DNA from: G963668345 sp965226215
GTDB taxonomy: Bacteria > Acidobacteriota > Terriglobia > Bryobacterales > UBA6623
NCBI GenBank assembly: GCA_965226215.1
Contig: CBDDCH010000001.1
Span: forward strand, 682,001-746,000
Length of the DNA stretch: 64,000 nt
Direction: 5' to 3'
The notes below the pieces were generated by a model that saw nothing but the letters and a program-made list of their open reading frames with translations, did not search any database and was not told the DNA's origin. Of the stretch, positions 57,846-64,000 are shown piece by piece. The translations under genes were made by a program, and so were the position numbers. Position 1 is the first letter of the stretch; every line of letters starts with the position of its first letter.

Positions 57846-59278
57846 CTGCGGCGAAGAGATATTGTCAAATGTTGTGGATGGGCGAGGTCAGGCGGCGTTT
57901 TCCTGAACCATCAATCCATCCTTGAAAACCTTTCCCTCTAAGACATGAACAATCACTTCCGAACCGTTCAGGCGTCGCCAGTGGCGCTCGGCTTGGCGGG
58001 CCAGCATGAAGACCATCGTTAACGACGCTTCGCGGCTGCCACAACCCTTCGTTCGTCGCTGCCGCAAACGGACCGTCGCAAAGGTGGACTCGATCGGGTT
58101 CGTCGTCCGCAAGTGCCCCCAGTGCTCGGCCGGAAAGTCGTAGAAAGCCAGCAGCACTTGGCGGTCTTTTTCCAGGCACTCGACCGCTTTGGGGAACTTC
58201 TTCTCGTATAGGTTCTTGAAACGGTCCAGAGCGGCCTCCGCCGTCTGCCGACTCTCGGCAAGATAGATGTCGCGCAGCGCCTGCTTGGCTTTGCCCTGCA
58301 TGCTCTGCGGCAGCTTATTGAGCACGTTGGCCGTCTTGTGGAGCCAGCAGCGTTGCTAACCGGTCGCCGGATAGACTTTCCGCAGTGCCGCCCAAAACCC
58401 CATCGCTCCGTCGCCCACCGCCAACTTCGGCGGCAGCTCGAGCCCCTGCCGTTTCAAGTCCTCCAGCAACTCCTGCCACGACAGTTCGCTTTCGCGAAAG
58501 CCGTCGTGCACCGCCAGCAGTTGCTTGCGACCGTCTTCGAGTGCTCCCATCACAACCAGCAAACACTGCCGTTCATCGTCCAGACGAACATTCGAGTAGA
58601 TGCCATCGGCCCAAATGTAAACAAACCGCTGGCCGCTGAGGTCACGCTTTGACCAAGCCTCGTACTCGCGGCGCCAGACGTCTTTGAGACGCACCACCGT
58701 CGTCGCCGACAGGCCCGGAGCGTCGGGCCCCAGCAAGGCCTCCAGCGCTTCGCTGAAATCGCCCGTCGAGATCCCTTTCAGGTACAACCAGGGGATCAAC
58801 TCCTCCACACTCTTCGTGCGCCGCAGATACGGCGGCAGGATCTGGGAAGTGAAACGAAAGCGCCGGCCCTGCTCATCGACTCGGCGATCGTCGACCCGCG
58901 GCGCCTGGATCTTCAGCTGACCCACGCCGCTGACGATGGTGCGCTCGCGGGCGTGACCGTTGCGCACCACCAGCCGCCGGCCGTCCTGGTCGACTTCGTG
59001 CTGATGCGTTTCGATGTAGGCGGTCACTTCGGCTTCCACGGCCTTGACGAGCATCTGGCGCGCTCCTTGGCGCAGCACCTCATCCAAGGGCGAGCGTTCC
59101 TTTCCATCAATGACTTGGGGGTTGACTTGACTGCTGCTCTCAGCAGCTTCACACTGACTCATGGCGTATCCTCCTTGTTCCTTTCCAGAAAACGATTGAG
59201 TTGCTTCCTCAATCGTCAGGATACGCCGCCTCCCCTCAGAGGCTCATCCACAACTTCTGGTTATGGCTCTGCGGCGAA
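57846..59278 (-). mobile_element. IS256-family insertion sequence
   Basis: The 10-mer CTGCGGCGAA occurs at 57846-57855 and 59269-59278, giving a candidate target duplication (8-9 bp is normal). Between them GTTGTGGATGGGC (57871) and its inverse GCTCATCCACAAC (59242-59254) lie near the ends as inverted repeats. Length is about 1.4 kb and holds a single transposase gene with one amber codon. The exact outer ends remain uncertain. Confidence 0.72.
57888..59162 (-). pseudogene. IS256-family transposase with an in-frame amber codon
   Basis: The frame from ATG 59162 holds the mutator-family core: RNGHARERTIVSGVGQLKIQ, PRVDDRR, YLKGISTGDFSEALEALLGP, FVYIWADGIYSNVRLDDERQ (first Asp), VHDGFRESELSWQELLEDLK and LAVGDGAMGFWAALRKVYPA (second Asp). 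After VYPATG there is a TAG (58358-58356), and the frame continues as QRCWLHKTANVLNKLPQSMQ and HLRTTNPIESTFATVRLRQR (Glu region) to 57888. Relatives have a Gln- or Glu-like residue at the TAG. A single CAG-to-TAG change fits. Total would be 424 residues if read through. Confidence 0.9.
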
Positions 59279-59304
59279 ACTCCCAGCGCCCCTGTCTCAT
59301 ACTT

Positions 59305-59802
59305 CTACCCTCTCGGTGGAGGTTCGACGACATGAAACCAATAATGCTCAATGGCGCCGATCACGGCAACGAATTCGTCGAAATCGGGCGGCTTACGGAC
59401 GTAGGAGTTGACTCCCGCCTGATAGCATTTCGCTAAGTGTTCCTCATAGTCGGAAGTGCTGAGAACCACGACCGGGATCGTTCGCAGGGCCGGATCCTGT
59501 TTGACGATCTGCGACAGGCGCTGGCCGTTCACTTTGGGCCTGTTCAGGTCCACCACAATCAGAGCGGGACGGGCTGCATCCCCGTATTTGCCCTTCCGCC
59601 GCAGGTAGTCGAGGGCCTCCTCTCCGTCGGAAACCATGACAGCGTCAAGGGGCGAGTCGGTTTCAGCCAAAGCCTCCCGGGTGAGCAGCTGGTCGCCTTC
59701 ATCGTCTTCCACAAGCAAGATGAGTTTTCCCCGGCTGGGCTGGTCTTTTTGGACGTTCTGCGTTGCCGGTTCGCCGGCGACGTCAATTCCTGTGTTGTTC
59801 AT
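59305..59802 (-). CDS. Stand-alone response regulator (Rcp1-like)
   Basis: ATG 59802 is preferred over TTG 59811. The 165-residue product is a receiver domain with a 25-residue N-terminal extension: KLILLVEDDEGDQLLTREAL (acid pocket), LIVVDLNRPKVNGQRLSQIV (phospho-Asp85), VVVLSTSDYEEH (Thr/Ser) and VNSYVRKPPDFDEFVAVI (Lys). No output domain follows, which is typical for Rcp1-type regulators paired with phytochrome-like kinases or Hpt proteins. The Hpt gene lies 55 bases upstream on the same strand. Confidence 0.92.
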   Translation of the reverse strand: MNNTGIDVAGEPATQNVQKDQPSRGKLILLVEDDEGDQLLTREALAETDSPLDAVMVSDGEEALDYLRRKGKYGDAARPALIVVDLNRPKVNGQRLSQIVKQDPALRTIPVVVLSTSDYEEHLAKCYQAGVNSYVRKPPDFDEFVAVIGAIEHYWFHVVEPPPRG

Positions 59803-59857
59803 GTCACCCAAGGCAACTCGATTTGCTCCAGCTAGGGTGGAACTTGGAACCCCGCCG

Positions 59858-60202
59858 TCAACCTAGCTCGCTGCGGAGGTTGGTGAGGATCTTGCGCACC
59901 TGCTCAAACTCCTCGTCCACTTGTTCCACGATTTGGGGCAACTCCTCGAGTTGTTTTCCGCTGCTCGACTTTTCCAAGTGGAGGCATAAAGCGCTCAGAG
60001 ACTCCGCCCCCATGTTGCTACTCGAACCTTTTAGGCGGTGCGCGGCTGAGGCTGCCGTTTCAGCATCGCCTGTACGAACAGCCTTCCGGAGAGTCTCCAG
60101 TTGTTGCGGGGTGTCGTTGAGAAACAGGGTGATCAACTCGGCCAGGAACTCGTCGTCACCCATTGTCGCTTCACGGATGTGCTCCAGATTCACTGATTCC
60201 AT
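59858..60202 (-). CDS. Hpt domain phosphotransfer protein
   Basis: The 114-residue product is a single Hpt four-helix bundle: DEFLAELITLFLNDTPQQLE, AHRLKGSSSNMGAESLSALC (phospho-His55, with the HxLKGSSxxxGA signature) and LHLEKSSSGKQLEELPQIVE. It takes a phosphoryl group from a hybrid kinase elsewhere and passes it to one or both response regulators downstream. It is the first gene of the split cluster. Confidence 0.93.
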   Translation of the reverse strand: MESVNLEHIREATMGDDEFLAELITLFLNDTPQQLETLRKAVRTGDAETAASAAHRLKGSSSNMGAESLSALCLHLEKSSSGKQLEELPQIVEQVDEEFEQVRKILTNLRSELG

Positions 60203-60232
60203 AGCATTTCTTAAGCGCGGCCGTAGTTCGCA

Positions 60233-60448
60233 TCAACATGACAAACTAGGCGGGGGGAAGCGGGTGTCCCGGCCCGATTTGCCTTTGACGTAGAGAAGAT
60301 GCCGATGCTTATTGCTTTCGGGACCGTAAGCTTTTTCAGAGGCGTTCGTTGTCGGCCCGAAGATGAGAGAGTATTGCCCCCGAACCGCTTTGGCCCCGCA
60401 AGCCGCGCACCTTTTCTCCAAACAAAAATCGGCATTCACGGCACGCAT
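60233..60448 (-). CDS. Possible small Cys-containing protein
   Basis: ATG 60448 opens a 71-codon frame beginning RAVNADFCLEKRCAACGAKA followed by VRGQYSLIFGPTTNASEKAY. CLEKRCAAC could hold a metal ion with downstream His and Cys. No family recognised and no clear ribosome binding site. It ends 30 bases before the Hpt gene starts, on the same strand. Confidence 0.35.
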   Translation of the reverse strand: MRAVNADFCLEKRCAACGAKAVRGQYSLIFGPTTNASEKAYGPESNKHRHLLYVKGKSGRDTRFPPPSLSC

Positions 60449-60898
60449 CGTTAGCCCGATCAGCTCCGGTGAACGGCGCTCTCCCAAGGAGTCCGAGAGC
60501 CAGTTGGCGGTGGGGCCAACGTTTGGAAGGTCTCGCGGCGGATCTCGGACGTGTGATCTGGCTAGTAGGACTAGACCCGGAGGGGCGGGGGCCACCGGGG
60601 TCAGCCGCCGTGGCAGGGGCGCTTTTCCAAGTGCCGGCCGTCGAAAATCAGGTTCAGGAGCGCTCCTTTGTGTCAGCCGCTTATGCGCGTCGGAACGAGA
60701 ATTTTGTTCTCGTTTCAGGTTGCGGCGTCGAGGTACACGCGGATTCATCCGTGCTGAGCGGCGTCATCTCTGGACCGCTCGCTCACACTCGCGGCTCGGT
60801 GCTCGACGCTCTGGGATATCAAGGGCGGAGCCCTTGGTTAGTTAGGACTGTCAAACTCTCGAGAGCTTGGTCGAAGAGGAAAGTGAGGAGAGATAGAG
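60449..60898. other. Intergenic region
   Basis: Nothing recognisable apart from imperfect palindromes (GAGCGGCGTC..., AAGGGCGGAGCCCTTGG near 60823). GTGAGGAGAG just before 60899 is the ribosome binding site of the next gene. Confidence 0.4.
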
Positions 60899-61132
60899 AT
60901 GAGTGTATCCGCAATCGCGTTGGCGGGTATCACCTCCGCGGTCAAGCAGTTTGACGAGGCGGCTGAAGGCGTCCGCAGAGCAACGAGCAGCGATCAGGAG
61001 ACGACCGACCGGGTTGACCTGAGCCTGGAGGCCGTCAAGCTTCTTTCCGCCAGAACGGCCTACAAGGCCGCCATCGAAGTGGCTAAGAGCGCTGAAGAAA
61101 TCAGCGAGCACGCCATCGACCTACTAGCGTGA
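60899..61132 (+). CDS. Small flagellar basal-body-rod-like protein
   Basis: The 77-residue product starts MSVSAIALAGITSAVKQFDE AAE and ends VKLLSARTAYKAAIEVAKSA EEISEHAIDLLA. The N-terminal SAIALAGI..A...D and the C-terminal VDLxxEAV.L..A..AYKA....K...E....A..LLA pattern is that of the D0 helices of FlgB/FlgC-type rod proteins, joined without a central domain. Such mini-rod proteins occur in Geobacter and other groups with unknown function. The ribosome binding site GAGGAGAG is good. No flagellar genes are nearby. Confidence 0.6.
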   Translation: MSVSAIALAGITSAVKQFDEAAEGVRRATSSDQETTDRVDLSLEAVKLLSARTAYKAAIEVAKSAEEISEHAIDLLA

Positions 61133-61296
61133 GGCGCCTCGGCAGTGATCGTTATCCCGTGCTTCTCACCCAGATTTCGCAGCGTCGGGCCATGGCGCTC
61201 GCAGAGGCACGACATGTCATGCGCTGGGCACACACCTGGCGCAAGCACTCTCGCTGGTTTACGAACCGTTGCCTCCATGTCTAAGGGGCTCCTGGT

Positions 61297-62193
61297 CTAG
61301 GCCTTGTCGATGATCAACAGGATGTAGACCAGGGGGAGATAGACGATCGAGGCTTGCAGCAGCCGGCGGGCCTGTGCGATGCTTCTCCGCCGCGCCAACA
61401 GCGATCCCGCGTAAAGGTAGCCCAAGCTTAGCGCCAGCGTGCCCGCTAGATAGTAGGAACCCGCGATGCCGAGAAGAGCCGGTGCGGCGGCGACCGGCAC
61501 GAGTAACGCGGCGTAGCAGACCACTTGACGGGAGGTGGAGATACCGTCCGGCTCGACCACCGGCAGCATCAGGATCCCCGCCCGGGCGTAGTCTTCGCGG
61601 TACATCCAGGCTATGGCATAGAAATGCGGGAACTGCCACAAGAACAGCATGGCGAATAGGACCAGCGCTTCGATTCCCACCCCGTTGCCGGCGGCCGCCC
61701 AGCCGATCAGCGGCGGCATCGCTCCAGGGAAAGCACCGACCAAGGTGGAAAGTGGTGTCCGGGTCTTCAGAGGTGTGTAGAGAAACAGGTAGCTCGCCAG
61801 TGTCAGCAGGCCGAGCAACGCGCTCAGCAAGTTCACCGCCCAGACCAGGTACAGCGTGCCGGCGACCGAAATCGCGACCCCGAACACGAGCGCGGGCGGC
61901 GGTTGCAGGCGGCCGGCCGGCAGGGGCCTCCGCTCGGTGCGGCGCATCTTCCCGTCGGCCTCGCGTTCCAGCCATTGATTCAAAGCGCCGGCGCCTCCCG
62001 CCAGCAGCGCCGTGCCCAGCATCGTGTGCAACAAAAGCAGATAGGAGACCGGTTCCGCGGCGCCAACGTAAAACCCGACCGCCGTCGACATCAGGATCAG
62101 CCAGACCACGCTCGGCTTCGTCAACTCGAGGTAGTCCCACAGGGGGGACTGCGCAGCGTCGAGGGCCGGGGCGGCGGGCGTGGGCGTACTCAT
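61297..62193 (-). CDS. ctaB: Protohaem IX farnesyltransferase (haem O synthase)
   Basis: The 298-residue product has about eight or nine transmembrane helices and the UbiA-family prenyltransferase motifs. The first Asp-rich site is seen as NQWLEREADGKMRRTERRPL, with M.RT.RRPLP as in haem O synthases, and the second region is YTPLKTRTPLSTLVGAFPGA. WQFPHFYAIAWMYREDYARA is the family signature. It adds farnesyl to haem B. Its start overlaps the upstream ctaA stop by 4 bases. Confidence 0.96.
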   Translation of the reverse strand: MSTPTPAAPALDAAQSPLWDYLELTKPSVVWLILMSTAVGFYVGAAEPVSYLLLLHTMLGTALLAGGAGALNQWLEREADGKMRRTERRPLPAGRLQPPPALVFGVAISVAGTLYLVWAVNLLSALLGLLTLASYLFLYTPLKTRTPLSTLVGAFPGAMPPLIGWAAAGNGVGIEALVLFAMLFLWQFPHFYAIAWMYREDYARAGILMLPVVEPDGISTSRQVVCYAALLVPVAAAPALLGIAGSYYLAGTLALSLGYLYAGSLLARRRSIAQARRLLQASIVYLPLVYILLIIDKA

Positions 62194-63131
62194 ATCGCGG
62201 CGGCGACTCTTTCCCGATGTACGGCCCCGACCGGCGCGACGCGGCTATAAACTTGGATCGTCAAGATCACGCTCGCGGCTAATACCAAAGCTCCCACGGC
62301 TACGTGCGCTACTGTCAGCCACACCATGGGCGGCAAGGGCTGCGGAGCGTCGACCGTCGCCTGCCGGATCCAGTAAGCGGCCGCCCCGAGAACAAGCTGC
62401 AACATCAGCACGGAGTTCAGCGCGAGTGTCCAGCGAACGATCTCCGGCTGGTTGGAATGCCGCTTCATCACCTTGGCCACCACCCAGGCCACGAGGGCCA
62501 CCGCGATGGCGGCGCCCACTAAGTGCGGTACGAGACCCAACCCTTTGTGACGAAGAGCCGCCCCGATTGCCAACTGCGCGAAGATGGCCACGCTGGCTGC
62601 CAAGCACAACCGCCCCAGGGCGGCGAAACCTTCGCTGTCTGATAGCGCGGCAGGGGAGCGTTCTCGCTCTCGCCAACCCGGAGAAGTAAACAGCGCCAGA
62701 GAGACGATCATACAGAAGAACAACTGGGCCAAACAAGCGTGCATGACGGAGATGGCCGTGGGAAGCAGCAGCAGGACGGTCATTCCGCCCAACAGCCCTT
62801 GTGCGATGACAGCCGCCAGGGCCGCGAGCCCAAGCTTTTTCACCCATCTGCGCGGATCCCGGCGCCAGAGCCACATTACCAGAACAATCGTCAGAAAGCC
62901 CACGAAAGTCGCCACCATTCGGTGGCCGTGTTCATAAAAGATTCCGCCTACCATGGGCGGCATCAACTGACCGTAGGAGAGAGGCCAATCGGGCACCGCA
63001 AGCCCGGCATTGTTGCTCGTCACCAGGGCCCCGGCCGCGATCAGACCAAGCGTCGAGAAAGCGGTGAACACCGCAAAGCGGTGGAGCCAGGTATTCGTGG
63101 TCACGGCGGTTTTGTCGGTAGCGACCGCCAC
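62190..63131 (-). CDS. ctaA: Haem A synthase
   Basis: The 313-residue product has eight transmembrane helices and the four conserved His: YEHGHRMVATFVGF, SVMHACLAQLFF, LVPHLVGAAIAVA and LTVAHVAVGALVLA. DWPLSYGQLMPPM after helix 1 is typical of CtaA/Cox15. It oxidises haem O to haem A for aa3/caa3 oxidases. The first nine codons (GTG 63131) lie within a palindromic repeat found elsewhere, so GTG 63104 (VTTNTWLHRF) may be the real start. Co-translated with ctaB. Confidence 0.93.
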   Translation of the reverse strand: MAVATDKTAVTTNTWLHRFAVFTAFSTLGLIAAGALVTSNNAGLAVPDWPLSYGQLMPPMVGGIFYEHGHRMVATFVGFLTIVLVMWLWRRDPRRWVKKLGLAALAAVIAQGLLGGMTVLLLLPTAISVMHACLAQLFFCMIVSLALFTSPGWRERERSPAALSDSEGFAALGRLCLAASVAIFAQLAIGAALRHKGLGLVPHLVGAAIAVALVAWVVAKVMKRHSNQPEIVRWTLALNSVLMLQLVLGAAAYWIRQATVDAPQPLPPMVWLTVAHVAVGALVLAASVILTIQVYSRVAPVGAVHRERVAAAI

Positions 63132-63225
63132 TCTTGGCGGTCCTAGTTTCCAGCAGCGGCCGGCAAGCTTGCCGGTCAGGTGGAGGACAAGCTTTAGCTT
63201 GTCATCCGGGGGCGGTCGATCGCAC
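63118..63225. repeat. Palindromic repeats at the ctaA 5' end
   Basis: GGTAGCGACCGCCACTCTTG plus GCGGTCCTA repeats the unit at 35788. It is followed by CCGGCAAGCTTGCCGG (perfect palindrome) and GACAAGCTTTAGCTTGTC. The first overlaps the annotated start of ctaA. Confidence 0.6.
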
Positions 63226-63649
63226 CCCGACTTCCCTGACAGCGGGCATTTGCTTCCCCTCCTGGCGGCCGGTGGTGAGAATGCGGGTTAGCCGGGGTTA
63301 GCCGATACTCTTCAGCTAACGTTTTTGCCCATCCGGAAGCCAGCTGGAAGAAATCTGTTGTCGAGATTGTTGAGCGGGGCACCTCCCGCGTTTTCCTACG
63401 CCCCTCCGGGGCTGACGCGATCAGCCCGCCAACTTTACGTAAGTGTCTGGGAAACAAGGCTTTGCGGGGAATTGGCTTTGTTTGGTAATTTTGTTGCCTC
63501 GTCGGTTCGTGGCTTCCGACGGCCCGTGCTCGAATGGGCCCCGAATGCTTCGCGTGTACTCAATTACATTGTACCTTGCCAATCCAAGGAGGCCTTGGCG
63601 CCAATGGGGCTAAGCTTCTTTTAATGAGATACTTAGGCTGCGTGACATG
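63226..63649. other. Gene-free region with an IS1380-like end
   Basis: GTGAGAATGCGGGTTAGC (63282-63299) resembles the outer end of the intact IS1380 followed by TTAG. The rest has no recognisable gene. Confidence 0.4.
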
Positions 63650-63812
63650 TGGCTACTTTCCGTCGCAAAAAGGAGAAACTGCGTGGTGGCCGGCTACAGT
63701 CAGCCAATTTCGCGTCCGGATGTGCCCGTAAGTTGTTGATTCTTTGAAGGTGCGAAATTGGTGACAGTCCCCGCCCCGAGCGGTACGCGTATTTTGCGCC
63801 GGAAAGTAGCTA
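63650..63812 (-). mobile_element. MITE family A, copy 2 (inverted)
   Basis: Begins TGGCTACTTTCCGTCGCAAA and ends GCGCCGGAAAGTAGCTA. The core palindrome lies at 63694-63772. Compared with 35807-35971 it is in the opposite orientation and differs by scattered substitutions. Its last bases share CTAG with the next MITE. Confidence 0.85.
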
Positions 63813-63987
63813 GTGCTTGGTTCCATAAGTTAGCGATCGTTTATAGGCGGCAATTACTGGACCGCTCCCTCACGGTCGCGGCTCGGAAGGCTCTGTGAAC
63901 AAACCACTTCCGGGTTAGACAGAGAGCCGTGTAATCCTTCGGGAAAGGCTTTTTTAAATACGCTAACTTTTGTCAGTAAAGCACTAG
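63810..63987. mobile_element. MITE family B, copy 2
   Basis: Left end CTAGTGCTTGGTTCCATAAG, right end AAAGCACTAG. The interior matches 8558-8734 over most of its length. It starts at the CTAG that ends MITE A copy 2, so the two elements are nested head to tail at a shared target. Confidence 0.85.
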
Positions 63988-64000
63988 CAGCGCGTGGTAG

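Noticed and set aside
20130..58358. Genetic code with TAG reassigned
   Set aside because: gyrA, gyrB, dnaA, uvrC and larE all end with TAG, so TAG works as a normal stop in this genome.
63534..63731. 65-codon frame near the right edge
   Set aside because: It overlaps MITE A and has no recognisable domain.

Overview
The window looks like chromosomal DNA of a Bryobacter/Solibacter-type Acidobacteriota. The evidence is a TIGR03437-type C-terminal domain (known mainly from Solibacter relatives), a PSD1/DUF1501 pair, an FG-GAP lipoprotein and a lone YhaM-like exonuclease with a BlaI regulator. There is no rRNA, so this placement is inference. The sequence is G+C rich and heavily loaded with mobile DNA.

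Layout. 1-4.5 kb: edge of a TPR protein, an ISL3 insertion with a perfect 8-bp target duplication, uvrC and a Uma2-type nuclease. 4.5-8.7 kb: a membrane protein, then a porin / CuA-cupredoxin / di-haem oxidoreductase operon ending at a MITE. 9.1-29.0 kb: a ~19.9-kb integrative island beside tRNA-Val(TAC), bounded by a 54-bp direct repeat of the tRNA 3' end. It carries an integrase with a coupled small basic protein, an AlpA/Xis-like HTH protein, a RepA-like ATPase followed by iteron-like repeats, three insertion sequences (IS1380 remnant, IS1595, IS91 with recombinase), a TIGR03437 surface protein broken by an amber codon, and a PSD1-DUF1501 cargo operon. 29.5-30.3 kb: remnant of a second integrase beside tRNA-Pro(CGG).

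31-35 kb: alanine dehydrogenase, AlaC-type aminotransferase and a dTDP-sugar 3,5-epimerase / 4,6-dehydratase pair. 35-37.7 kb: a scrap yard with an IS3 orfA fragment, the N-terminus of a GMC oxidoreductase, a MITE and an intact IS1380. 37.8-49.7 kb, all on the minus strand: blaI, yhaM, a SurA-like isomerase, gyrB, dnaN, a candidate oriC, dnaA, larE and gyrA. 50-60 kb: a Tat-exported TIM-barrel protein, thiL, an M23 peptidase, an FG-GAP lipoprotein, a DapA-like protein lacking the Schiff-base lysine, and a phosphorelay cluster (Hpt, response regulator, response regulator-GGDEF) split by an IS256 element. 60.9-63.1 kb: a small flagellar-rod-like protein and ctaA-ctaB (haem A synthesis). The right edge holds inverted copies of two MITE families also seen near 8.6 and 35.8 kb.

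How it fits together: the dnaA-dnaN-gyrB-gyrA block marks a replication-origin neighbourhood; ctaA/ctaB and the CuA-type protein point to aerobic respiration; the island and scattered repeats are the accessory part. I did not find a wholly new defence or metabolic system. The most unusual items are the tRNA-Val island with its putative replication module, the two CTAG-flanked MITE families (one containing a REPIN-like palindrome), three reading frames each interrupted by a single amber codon, and the porin operon that combines a free-standing CuA domain with a di-haem protein.
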